Assembly: GCF_000002985.6 (NCBI RefSeq)
Contig: NC_003284.9
Span: forward strand, 5,580,001-5,644,000
Source: Caenorhabditis elegans
Lineage: Eukaryota > Nematoda > Chromadorea > Rhabditida > Rhabditidae
DNA: 64,000 bases
Reading direction: 5' to 3'
Shown: positions 1 through 10,809 of the stretch, one piece after another
Position numbering within the stretch: the first letter of the stretch is position 1
How the letters are laid out: every line of letters starts with the position of its first letter
Notes under the pieces: model-generated
What the model saw: only the letters and a program-made list of their open reading frames with translations
The model's database searches: none
Told to the model about the DNA's origin: nothing
Position numbers and translations under genes: made by a program

Positions 1-46
1 ATGCGACGCAGAGACGATCCGGCGAATGGGAAAAAATCTGGTACTG
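1..46 (+). CDS. mec-2: Candidate alternative 5' coding exon of mec-2 (partial)
   Basis: The window opens on an ATG followed by an open frame (MRRRDDPANGKKSGT plus one base) that ends at a G|gttagg donor at 46/47. The one-base overhang matches the phase of the first stomatin-domain exon at 2959 (CG completes GCG, Ala). It may be a short first exon or the end of a larger exon starting outside the window. It does not match the N-terminus I remember for MEC-2A, so it would belong to another isoform. Only phase and donor support it. Confidence 0.4.
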
Positions 47-2650
47 GTTAGGCTTCACCCCCAGGATTCTTAGAAATGAAAAAAAAAAACTAAATTCAAA
101 CAAAACCAAAACATGTGTGAATCTTGTAAATGATTGCTATGTATCGTTGTATGCCAAGTAAATTTTTGTTTTATTGTTTTTCTGAATAGTTCAAGCTATG
201 CAAAAAGGTGAGTGATAAGCAATGCATTCAAAAATAAAAATGTAAATGTAAAAAATAACCCATGATCAGTATATTTCCGCCATAAGGTGGCTATCGTATA
301 TCATTTTTTAAATTCAGTTTGTTAGTAACAAGCTTGAAATACATCACTATAATACATTCCGTGTTGTCGGGGCGACACAAGGGCGCCTTTTCTACGCCTC
401 TTCATTCGCCCTCCTCGCACCTTATTGGCTATCTACACTGTGTACAATGTGCACATTGTGCACACTGTGTGCAATTTTTGGCCATAGTGTTAAGACGGTT
501 CACATACGCTACTAAACGTTTGTTTCTTGTATTATCCAGTCCGTATTGTCTTTTGACAAGCCTTTATTGTTAAATGCAAAAAAGTGTGTGCCTTAAAAAA
601 AACACATCATCTTAACAAACCGCAAAAAATACGGCAGAAAATTTATTTAAAAAGGTTACGCAGACACAAGCTCTTGGATGTACAGTATACAATTTGAATG
701 CTCACACTTTTTGCGGGTACCAAACCGAATTTTTTACGCAAAAATTGTAAAATATCGTGTTCACATCACATTTCATTTTTTCACTGCTGTCCATAGGTCC
801 ACAATAAATATCTACGTCTTATCGAAATCCCTTAATAATCTCCACTTTACCTAGTTTCTTGCTGTTTCCTGCCAACATGTAAATATAGAAAAAGAAACTA
901 AGATACTACTATTTTTGAAGTCAAACATCTTCTAGTCATCCGCAACTAATGTTACTCATCTGGATAATCTCTTGCCTCATTTTCAAGATGTTTTTGTTTT
1001 TGTGCATTCCTTTATTGAAATGGAATCCGCTAATCTTCAATATCACCTTGACGAGAACAAGATTTTCACCCTCGTTTTTGAACCAATGTTCTTTGATTCT
1101 TGCCTTTTTGCAGCAAAAATGTGATTGTTAAAAACTTTCTCAGTTTTTTCTAAATTTTGTTAACAAACCCCCCCCCCCCCACATATGCAAAAAAAAAATA
1201 CTTAGGCATTCATCCACTGAATCCAAAACTTTTTTCTGCCCGCCTACTAATAATCCATTCTTTTTCTCATGAGTACCCAAACAACGGCCGGCAACGAACC
1301 TATAAAAAAGCCAGGAAATCCGCACCAGAATAACTTTTTCACTTCAATTTTTCAAAAACCTCTTTTCTTTTTTATAGCAACAGCTCAAAGTGAATTTATT
1401 TTCGGAGCTATTTCGATACAAAAGTGTTCGAATTTTCGAAAAAAAGTGGTTTCACCGAACCTGCCTTTACTTGAGAAATAAAGTGAAGAAAAAACGCGGT
1501 TTCTTCATAAACTTCTCAACAAAACGTTCATATTTATACCAGTCAACTCAATTCAGCCAGTCCGCCATTCATACTCATAAAAGCTCCCGAAATTGCTTCT
1601 CTGAAGTCATCCAGTGAAGCGTGGATGAAATTTTTAATTTTAGTTCATGAAATAATGCCAGGCCCCTCTTGGCCTACTCTTCTGCTCCATTTTTCCAGTT
1701 TTTAACTTAGAATGTTCTTTACATTCAACTTTTTGTTTAAAAAATGATTGAATATAAAAATTTTTTATGTACCGAAAATGCCATTTTATTTCCATAAATA
1801 AAAATGATGTTCAAAAACATTTACCACTTCTTGTTCTTTTGCACAGCTCTCATGTTCCATGTCAGCTGCTGTTTGGAAAAAAAAAACCAAACTAACCCTA
1901 AGAAAAACCTCATACTACTTGTTTTTGGTTAGGAAATTGTAATTCGTTAAAATTGCATTGTAAATTTTTACTTTATTTCTATCATCAAAGAACAGCTCAC
2001 ACAATTATTGCCACAGTCTTGACAAACTAAATATTGCGAATTTTTAATAATCCGACAAATTTTCTAATTTCGGATTATCTGAAGATTTGGAAATATTTGA
2101 ATTTTAGCTTCAAACTTTCAAAAAATTTGAAATTTTTGAAGTTTTCAGAGCATGAATTTCCAGAAAGTACGAATTTTCAGAAAGTTTCTGGTTTGAACAT
2201 TTTGAAATTTTGAATATTTTAAAATGGTGACCCAGTCCTATTTTTTTACAAATTGCTACGAAATATAAAATACAATAAGCTAATCGGTAGACAGGAAATC
2301 TCAATCCGTTAATCCCTAGCACTTACTTAATCATTAATCTTTTTGTTTTTGTTATTGTTAACTTTCAATAATTTTATCCTTTATTCTAACGACCAATTTC
2401 CATTTTTCCAGCATACTTGTATCTTTTGTTCAAGGTATTTTCCGTGTCTTCCAATCAAAAAATGTGAAGAAAAATCAAACTTAATCTCAAAAAATAAGTG
2501 AATGTATGAAATATAGGTACGAAGAACGAACCTAGGCTGTCATTTGATATCAACGTCGTTTTATGCCCGCCGGCAGGCTTAGCTAAGAAAAAACCGACAG
2601 AAAAAGCTGTGTGTAGCCTTCTTCTCTTACAATTCCATCGTGTTTCGCAG
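47..2650 (+). other. mec-2 5' intron/upstream region, no gene seen
   Basis: AT-rich non-coding sequence lying upstream of, or within a long 5' intron of, mec-2. It contains a run of 13 C at 1168-1180 and a short array of TGTGCACA-like words at about 437-471. ORFs here are short, have no splice-consistent partners and look like chance. Confidence 0.6.
1168..1180. repeat. C13 homopolymer (G13 on the minus strand)
   Basis: An uninterrupted run of 13 C, flanked by CAAA and ACATATG. Long poly-G/C runs are rare in AT-rich worm DNA and can form G-quadruplexes. Confidence 0.9.
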
Positions 2651-2770
2651 TCGGAACTCTTATTCCGGACTGAATGAAGCCACGCGAAACGGTAGCCACT
2701 ACGAGTGGCACCGATTCGACACCAAAGACAACGATTCTGCCAGCAAAAAAGGACTACTTTCATGTGGAAG
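2651..2770 (+). CDS. mec-2: Alternative first coding exon of mec-2
   Basis: A TTTCGCAG acceptor at 2650 precedes an exon with its own ATG at 2674. In the ATG frame the preceding codon is a stop (TGA 2671-2673), so translation can only begin at this ATG. It encodes 32 codons, starting [10 protein letters not shown] and ending KKDYFHVE, plus one base before the donor GAAG|gtttga at 2770/2771. The one-base overhang fits the exon at 2959 exactly (Ala-Asn-Ile-Gln). This would replace the roughly 107-residue MEC-2A N-terminus with a short Thr/Lys-rich one. The acceptor before an ATG-containing exon could be a trans-splice site or the end of a 5'UTR intron. Inferred from phase, start and splice signals; no transcript evidence available. 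Confidence 0.7.
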
Positions 2771-5700
2771 GTTTGATGCCAACTTTGTACTTGATTCTAA
2801 AACAAATTTTTATTGCGCTCTATCAATAAAAAAAAATAGTGCCCTTAAAAAGTGCCTTTAAAATTCAGGAATAATTTGAAAAATAGTTATGGTAACATGT
2901 AACATAGGTTTTTTTTTGGAAATTCAAATTAAATCTTTCAATTTCAATTCAATTTCAGCGAATATCCAAAATGAGTTCGGAGTGTGCGGATGGATTCTCA
3001 CCATTCTCTCGTATCTCCTCATATTCTTCACTCTTCCAATTTCCGCATGTATGTGCATAAAGGTAATCCGAATCAAAAACTCGCGCAGGCACTATAAATT
3101 TTTTGCAAATTGCAGGTAGTGCAAGAGTACGAAAGAGCTGTTATCTTCCGACTTGGTCGCCTGATGCCAGGTGGTGCAAAAGGACCAGGTTTGTTATTTT
3201 ATGACTTGAGAGCTAATGGACTCGTTCTTCTCGTTCTCAAAGATCAGAAATTATTTTAATCGTGGGAGAGGGATAGGTTGCAAATGAAAAAGTGACTTTT
3301 TTGTTTTTTTATTTTAGAAAATTTTGATGGAATAGTGGGCAAGTTTAGAAAAAAAATTTATTGAATCAAAATAATTAAATCCGCAAATTCAAAATTACTA
3401 TTTTGTATTTGCTTGTTTCTTTTGTTAGAATTTAATAACTCATAAAAATTTATTTTTTACATCAAATAAACTAATATCTGTAAATCGAACATATCTGTAG
3501 TCATTGAACGTTTATTTTACTCTACAAAGTAAGGAACTTACCAGAATTTTCATTAAGTACGGCTTTGTATACGTGTATTTCATGCTCATAGTCAGTAGAC
3601 TAATATCTAATTTAATCTGTATTTTTGAAATAATTAGAACTATTGTGCTTGCTATTATCAATGTTATTTTAAAAATCAGCATTTCCTTTCATTCAAAACG
3701 TTTTCCATTTTCAGGTATATTCTTCATTGTCCCATGTATCGACACATACCGAAAAGTTGATCTTCGTGTGTTATCATTCGAAGTGCCTCCACAAGAGATT
3801 CTATCAAAAGATTCCGTGACAGTCGCTGTCGATGCTGTCGTTTATTTCCGAATTTCTAACGCAACGATTTCGGTTAGAACGTTTCCAATTGTTATTTCTC
3901 GATTTTTACCTGATTTTTTTAGGTGACAAATGTCGAAGATGCCGCTCGATCCACTAAACTTCTGGCTCAGACTACTCTTCGTAACATTCTCGGAACCAAA
4001 ACTCTCGCTGAAATGTTGTCGGACAGAGAAGCTATTTCTCACCAGATGCAGGTTGGTAATTTTTGAATTATCCAACGTTTAAGAACTGAATTTTCAATAA
4101 TCATAGCATTTCAGACAACGTTGGACGAGGCTACAGAGCCTTGGGGAGTGAAAGTAGAGAGAGTTGAGGTGAAAGATGTTCGTCTACCAGTTCAACTTCA
4201 AAGAGCTATGGCTGCCGAAGCTGAAGCAGCTCGTGAAGCAAGAGCTAAGGTATTCCAGCTTCAGTGAAAAAATAATTTGAACTGTTTCAATTAAGGTAAT
4301 CGTCGCCGAAGGAGAACAAAAAGCCTCTCGAGCTCTTAAAGAGGCAGCTGAAGTCATTGCTGAAAGCCCATCTGCTCTTCAGCTTCGTTATTTGCAGACA
4401 CTGAACAGTATTTCGTGAGTCACCTTGAAACTAATGTTTGGCATTTCTATGATAATTTTTCAGAGCTGAAAAGAACTCAACGATTATATTCCCGTTCCCA
4501 ATTGATCTTCTCAGTGCATTCCTCCAACGAACACCGCCTAAAGTGTAAGTTTTCACAGAGTATTCGACAAAAAGCACAATCTATTCCTATCAAATTGCAG
4601 TGATAACAATTTTGCATTTCCAACGCACAAAGCTGGCGGAATACCGTCTTCCTCTTGAACACTTCACGAATTCAAAATTCATTGACATGCGTGTGATCAG
4701 CCAATTTCATTTTTCCACATCGCTTTGAGTGACCTCACACCCACTGATAATAATTGTCTTACTGCTTCATTTCCATTTTTCTCAAATTCCACATAGGAGC
4801 GTTAGAGTTCCATTCAACTGGTAACAGTCACACAAAAACACAAACTTCCCTCTGAACAAAAACATAGTCATAATCGTTTGCTGAGTAATCTCGGTGTATC
4901 GTCAAATTCAACCAACCCATCCTGTAAATCCTCCTGTCCTGTCTTTTCAATAGCTCTTTTTGACAGTAACATTTCATGTTTTGAAAAATGTGATAAACCT
5001 TCGATCCCCCAAACACTTCTTTTCAATTCTTTTGAAGAATGTTCAATACAAATTTAACATTGAATCTTATAAGCTTTTTTTCACAAAAAACTTGAGTTAT
5101 ATATAGATTATCAACTTTCTTATTTCTTTCAAATAATCCCTTATCCATTATTTTTCAATGAATTTTATCATATCATTGCTTACTGATTTGGCATTTTCTT
5201 CTTGAAATTCGACACCAACACTGGGTAATACATGTTGTTCTCGCACAAAGAGTATCGTATGTTGCTTCGACTCGCCACACTGCTTTTCTCAAATGGATGA
5301 AACATTTTCGAAAATTGGAAAACCTAAACCGCATACGAGTGAGTGCAAAAATAAATTTGGCAACCACACTACAGCTTCGATTATCACTTCACAAAAAATA
5401 AAAACAGGGTCGACGAACTTTTTTGAACTGGCCAAAAACGTATTCTAAAAATGTCAAACTCTTTAAATTGGAATATCACAAATTACGCATACTGAAATTT
5501 AATGAAGAGCTATGCCGATAAAATGGAACTACAACTTATTTGACGCTTGTGTATTAAAGACACAATATTTCAAAAAAATTACGTTCACATTTAGATTAAA
5601 GGGTATCCTCAGTAGAAAACGTGTTCAAAACCTCTACTATAGAGTAATGTTGGAAATTATTAAATATTTACAATTTTTCAAAATACTCTGTAATTTACCA

Positions 5701-8700
5701 AACCTTTCACTGAAAATTTTATCATAATGTTAATTGTCGACCAACAATTTGTTTCCAATGATTTATATGTTTACATTTTTAGCGTTTTGATAATTCCTAT
5801 TTGAACATTACAATTGTTCAAAACTACATCAATGCTCGAAATTCCTTAGAATTTCGCATTTTCAGAAATTTGGCAATTTACCACAACTGTGATTGATTTT
5901 TTCAAAAACATTTCGAAAAATCAAAAATGTTTTGGGTTGGATAGTTTAAAAATTTGATCTTGTTAGACTATAAAAATATTTAGACTATATTCCCACTGAC
6001 AATGCTTCAGATTAAATCTTGTTATTAATTTCTACTTTTTACGCTTCTTAAGCACAAAAATACGAAAAAAAATCGTCAATTAAAAAAAAATTAGAAATGA
6101 TTTCTAATAATATACTAAGAGCGTTTTTTAATCTTGGTATGTGTTGGAAATGAGATTCAATCAAATCTTCAAAAAAATCACAGGGAACATTTTTGAAGTT
6201 TGTTTCATTTCACTGAAACACTATTTTTTCATTGAATAGCAAGTTTTCAGTGAGGAGCCACCGTCTTTACCGAAAAAAATCCGTTCATGCTGCTTGTACA
6301 AGTACCCTGATTGGGTGCAAGGAATGGTTGGATCTGAAGGTGGTGGAGGTCACGGACATTCCCATGGAGGAGGAGGAGGAGGGCTTGGATCGTCACAGGT
6401 GAGGGCTAAAGGTACGCGTATAAATGTTGCTTTGTAATAGTTCGCGTTGTTAAAGTGGAAATCGTTCATTTCAGGGAGCATTCCATCCATCTCAAGCAGG
6501 TTCCGGCCCGAGCACCACAACCACCAGTGGCCGTCCGCTGCTCCGCAGGTATGGAAATTCAAAAAAAGTGTTTAAGATAGATATTGTTCGAATGCCGGCA
6601 CGCGTCGTTTAGAAGAAAAGAAGAATGGGTCATTCGACTCTATAAACATGCACCATATGCTTTTGAACATTTGCCGCATATTTTTTCTATCATTTTATTG
6701 TATGAAAACGATTTTATGTGTCAGGATGGCACATACAAATGCCTTAGGCTCAGAAGCTAGAATCAAAAACCCGTTACGTAATCTCTCTATAAAAAAGACG
6801 GAGAATGAAGAGAAGAAAAGAAAAAAAAAGAAGTAGTCGATTTGAAATATTCACAATCACTTGCCTGTCTTCTCCTGTCTCCGCGCTTTTCTTTCAGCAA
6901 ATCAACAGCTGACACAGGAGAGAGTGTGAAAAAGAACACAGACTCTCGGTCGATTTTGTGCTATTTTTCAAATTTTTTCGCACACACACACACAGACAAA
7001 TCCATGATATAGTGTGTCGTCTGTGGTATTTCTATTATTATCATCTCTTATGACAACTATTAGTTAGATGAATCTGTGCTGTAAACTGGTAGCCGGGGTT
7101 TATACACCCACTATTCGAAACATTCCAATTAGTAAAGATGAGCAATTTTGGTATGTTCCTTTAACGGAAAAAGTACAGCGGTTTTTTTTGAAATTGAATT
7201 AAAATCGAACTAAAGGTTTTTTTAAAACCAGTTATGAAACATAATTAAAATTGTTTTGTTTTACCAAATTATGGCAATATTTTTACACATCAAATTTTTT
7301 TAGCAAACTTTTTTTTAAAGTGTAAATAGTTTTTAAAAAGCGAATATCCCGTAAACTTGAGGAAAATGTTCATAAAGTTCCAAAATGTATGTAAACTAAA
7401 AAAACTTATTTTTTCTGAAATCAAAATTAAATTTATCGCAAATTAATACTATTTCAAAAAATTTAATAATTTACCAAAAAACGCATTCAAACACGTACTA
7501 GCAAATTCTTGGTATCTGCTTTACCCGACCAAAATTTTCCAAAAATTACGATTTTTGCATATCAGGTCTTTCATTATGAAAAGGCACCAAAATGAACAAA
7601 ACGCATTTCAGAAAACCAGCATATGCAATGATGATTTAAATTTAAGACAAAATGAAAAATTTGGAATCTTTATTAATGTATTTTTGAAAAAAAAAATCCT
7701 AATGTTTTTCAGCATGCGAGAAGCGCAGTTTCACTCCGCAGCACCGCCGATCTCAGCTCCAAATCAGTCCCAAACATCAGTGAGTCAGTTGGACCCAGGT
7801 AAGCCTTCATTTTTTGATTTTCCTATACCCAACACGTTTTTTTTTGTTGAGTGGGGGTAGTTAATTTTGAGCACAAAAATTGTGAAGCATCGCATCTTTT
7901 TCATTTTTTTATACAACGAGTTCTCATAAATCAAGCACTCGCACCCATCAGTTCCTTCAAAGTTGACCCGACAGAGCATGTGTTCAGGTTCACGGTCTGG
8001 TCAACAATCGCGTCGAAGCAGCAAACCGGTCGGTGCCGGGGCTAATTCATTGCTCAAACAAGCTATTGCCAACAGGATGATGCCGCACGCGACAACATCA
8101 GACGGAGGAGAATCTTCCGCAGCCCCGAATATTGGACAATCTACATCTTCCGCAACATCGTCAACAACGGAGCCCGCTAAGATCCACAGAACTGATTCGA
8201 GTGAAATGTCAAAAAGTGTGCTTTTGAATCCCGCTTGGTATCGTGATGATCAGGGAAGGACAGGGTATAAGACTTCAGACTGGGAGAAAGTTTCCAATCA
8301 GCAGAAAGACGTTGTCAAGCAGAGTAAGAAAAAGCGAAAAGAGTCCAAGAATGAAGGTGAAGTTATCAAAGAACTTGATACAGATTTGCTCAGCCAGACT
8401 AGCAGTGAAAAAGTTGAAAGTGGCAGCGATAACAAATCAAATAACTCTATTTTGTCTGATCAAAAAGATCCAAATGATTCGAAAGTAGACAAAAAAGCAG
8501 CAAAGGCTTTGGAAAAAGAGAGAAAGAAGCTAGAAAAAGAGAAGAAGAAATTGGAAAAAGCTCAAAAGAAAAAAGAAGCTGAAGAGGAGAAGAAGTTGAA
8601 AAAGAAGAAAGGAAGTTCTACCAATATTTCTGGAATTTCTGAAAATTCTGAAATTTCTGAAATCGGAGAACATGAATCTGTGGAGATGAAGACTATAGAA

Positions 8701-10621
8701 AAGAAAAAAGAAAAAGCAGCAGCAACAATTACTTTAACAATGGTTTCAAAAGATAAAACTTCTAAATCATCGAAACAAGAAACTGCTCACAAAAATTCGG
8801 CTCCAAATAAATCAGAAGATTCAGTCTCGAAAGAATTCGAAGATGCTCAAAAGGAGTCCTCAAAACGGAAAAAAGAATCTTCTAGAGATGAAGAAGCAGA
8901 CAAAGAATCAAAACCCGAAGGGCGCCCACCATCCGGAACTACTCATTCTTCGGTTAGAAAATTGAAAGCCGAGTCTTTGAAAAAGAGTGAACCCAGAAGA
9001 AAGACAATCGGAGATCGAAGAGACTCAAGTATGTCTGAACTGTCTCGCGGTTCATTCAAATCCGTGACTTTCAATGACCGAGTTCAAACTCACGAGATTG
9101 AACGAAACAGCAGTGTTTACACTTCTAGTGAAGACGATGCTGCAATTATGAGCGATGATGAAATGTCAAAGCCGAGTCAAGCGAAAATGAAGAAAAAGCT
9201 GACAATGTTGCAGCAAAGTCCAAGCCAACAGATCCGACAAGAGCATGTAGACATATATGATGATGATGATTTGGATGATTTTGAAGAACAAGAACGATTG
9301 GCACTTCTTGCTGCTCAAGGATACGACTTTAGGCGTGAGATGCAATACAGAGAAGATGGAGATATTGAGTATGATAATGAATCAGAGGAAGAAGAGAATG
9401 AAGAGGAAGAAGAAGACACCCTCTCTCAAAACAGTTATTACGCCGAGGATGTAGAGGGTGCTGATATCTACTTGAGAAATGAGCACAGTTTCCTTGAAAC
9501 CGATCCTAACATGCAAACACAGATGCAAAATATGGCGGGGTATGAATGGTTTGATAGGGCGATGATGGGATCGATGGGTAAATTACATGGCGACGATTCG
9601 GCTTCGAGCAGTTTGCTCCTAAACTATAATCTTCCACGATCTGCAAGCGGATACTTTGAACCGCCGCCAGAAGCATCCCACATGAATTTCTCTTATGAGG
9701 AGGCGATACTCAATCGTCAAGCTCAAGCTTTACACCAACAGCAACTTTTGCAACAACTTCAGAAGCTTCCACAACAACATCCACAGAAAGAAGTTGCTGG
9801 AGAACACAAGCTGAGCCCTCCGACTGGTGGTGTTCTGCGTCAAACTGCAACGCAGAGAAGTATATATGAAAATGTAACAACGGGTGATGCACCTTCGCAA
9901 CCACAATCATTAATCATTCCTCAATCCCCGTCCGCAAAAAATAAAATGGCTCGAACTGAGTTCTTCACGCAGACTCCATCAAATGTGGTTTCCAAAACTA
10001 TAATGGCTGCATCCAGTGATGGACAGAGTATTCAAAGCCTAGGAAGTACCGATTCAAATGCGACAGTAAGAGTTGAAGATGAGATGCGGAAAAAGTTCGT
10101 TGCAAGATTTGGAGTACGGAAGGCGCCAATAGCACGAGAAGAAGATCCAGCAGATCCGAAGCATGGAAAAGTGATGGGAAGTCAAGAAAGCATGAACTCT
10201 ACAGATTCGAGGGAGTCCGTCGTTTCGGCGGCTTCAATTAAAGCGGAAGCATTGGCTCGCCGAAATTTCAACTACTAGTTATACTTGCATCTTCTTCTCC
10301 GCTTTCCGCTTCTTTCTGCACATCACAGTGAGTTTGAGCACATTTTTTTCAAAAAAAGGAACTTATTTGGAAAATTTCTCCAGTCAGTTTAAAATACTAA
10401 ATTTAGTTTCAAAAATAAGTTCCTATTGTTATTACGTTATTCAATTCAATTACGTTTCCAATTGTAAATTTTTCAGCACTTCTGATCCGATAGGCAAGCC
10501 GATCAAGGAACGGTATAACTTTAACGAAATGGACCGTAATCTTTCCGCACTGGTCAAACCACTTTGGGCAGGAAATGAAAAAGAAGATCGTGCTGAAAAA
10601 GACGATAGTACATCATCTTGA
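2674..10621 (+). CDS. mec-2: MEC-2, stomatin-domain subunit of the touch mechanotransduction channel complex
   Basis: Shared exons: 2959-3062, 3116-3188, 3715-3872, 3923-4051, 4115-4249, 4296-4414, 4464-4544, 6251-6398, 6475-6548, 7713-7798, then 10477. All junctions keep phase. The product has a hydrophobic hairpin ([19 protein letters not shown] then Pro) followed by a prohibitin/stomatin (PHB) domain and a Gly/His-rich tail. Joining 7798 to 10477 gives a C-terminus ending ALLIR (stop 10491-10493), as I recall for 481-residue MEC-2A. Counting back puts the hairpin proline at residue 134 and a nearby Cys at 140, the positions known for membrane hairpin and palmitoylation, which supports the identification. 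Known family role: MEC-2 binds cholesterol and potentiates the MEC-4/MEC-10 DEG/ENaC channel in touch neurons. The MEC-2A N-terminus is not in this window. Alternative starts and ends are listed separately. Confidence 0.97.
4545..6250 (+). other. mec-2: 1.7-kb mec-2 intron
   Basis: Intron between the last stomatin-domain exon and the Gly-rich tail exon. Apart from the candidate alternative terminal exon at 4601, it is AT-rich. AATAAA at about 5397 could serve that short isoform. I see no other gene. Confidence 0.75.
4601..4658 (+). CDS. mec-2: Candidate alternative terminal exon of mec-2 (short C-terminus)
   Basis: A CAAATTGCAG acceptor ends at 4600, 56 nt after the donor at 4544/4545, a typical worm intron length. 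The two-base overhang of the previous exon (GT) joins T to give Val and an open frame [18 protein letters not shown] ending at TGA 4656-4658. Used with the first exon at 2674 it would give a protein of about 317 residues ending just after the stomatin domain and lacking the Gly-rich tail. No known isoform is asserted. Confidence 0.5.
6549..7712 (+). other. mec-2: 1.2-kb mec-2 intron with a strong unexplained acceptor
   Basis: Intron between exons 6475-6548 and 7713-7798. It contains a long pyrimidine tract ending CTTTTCTTTCAG at 6897 that has no partner in the exon chain (see findings), and a CA repeat near 6980-6993. The rest is AT-rich with no support for a gene. Confidence 0.7.
7988..10278 (+). 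CDS. mec-2: Large optional 3' exon of mec-2 encoding a long charged, low-complexity tail
   Basis: A single open frame of 763 codons runs from a TGTTCAG acceptor at 7987 to TAG 10276-10278. Exon 7713-7798 leaves one base (G), which with GT at 7988 gives Gly and enters the long frame. With the first exon at 2674 the protein would be about 1,164 residues. The tail opens with Ser/Arg-rich sequence, then a Lys/Glu-rich stretch around 8490-8610 likely to form charged helix or coiled coil, an Asp/Glu-rich block around 9250-9420 and a Gln-rich block around 9715-9780. I recognise no folded domain; it looks largely disordered. No alternative in-frame exit donor to 10477 was found, so this is a terminal coding exon sharing the downstream poly(A) site. 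Confidence 0.85.
10477..10621 (+). CDS. mec-2: Last mec-2 exon, readable in two frames
   Basis: After a TTTTTCAG acceptor at 10476. Entered from exon 7713-7798 (one-base overhang) it gives only ALLIR and stops at 10491-10493. Entered from exon 6475-6548 (two-base overhang), skipping the 86-nt exon, it stays open for 47 residues ([20 protein letters not shown] onward, ending KDDSTSS) to TGA 10619-10621. The second frame has a mixed, protein-like composition. So 7713-7798 acts as a frame-switching cassette exon. Phase is arithmetic from sequence; use of the second frame is inferred. Confidence 0.7.
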
Positions 10622-10803
10622 TCTGCTCCGGCTCCCCTCCCTGTCTGTGTGATTCTTTTTGTTTCTTTCAATTTTATCCTATTATTCCAATTCAACGCTG
10701 ATGCATTACTATTGTTGTCATATTTCATTTCTGTCATTTTTTAATCAAATGTGCTGAACATTAAAAATTATCTGATCTCTTGAATCCCTTGTCTTGTTTT
10801 ATG

Positions 10804-10809
10804 AATAAA
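10804..10809 (+). terminator. mec-2: Poly(A) signal of mec-2
   Basis: AATAAA 183 nt after the farthest stop codon; no earlier AATAAA is seen after 10278, so the isoforms ending at 10278, 10493 and 10621 probably share it. Confidence 0.7.

Noticed and set aside
319..573. 84-codon ORF near the left edge
   Set aside because: Low-complexity Cys/His runs come from TGTGCACA-type repeats; no splice chain or family match.
7975..8045. Alternative acceptor at 7974 into the large mec-2 exon
   Set aside because: It enters a frame that meets a stop at 8041-8043; the acceptor at 7987 gives the 763-codon frame.
8243..9454. ORFs in a second frame of the large mec-2 exon (8243-8488, 9257-9454)
   Set aside because: Shadows of the AAG/GAA- and GAT-rich main frame.
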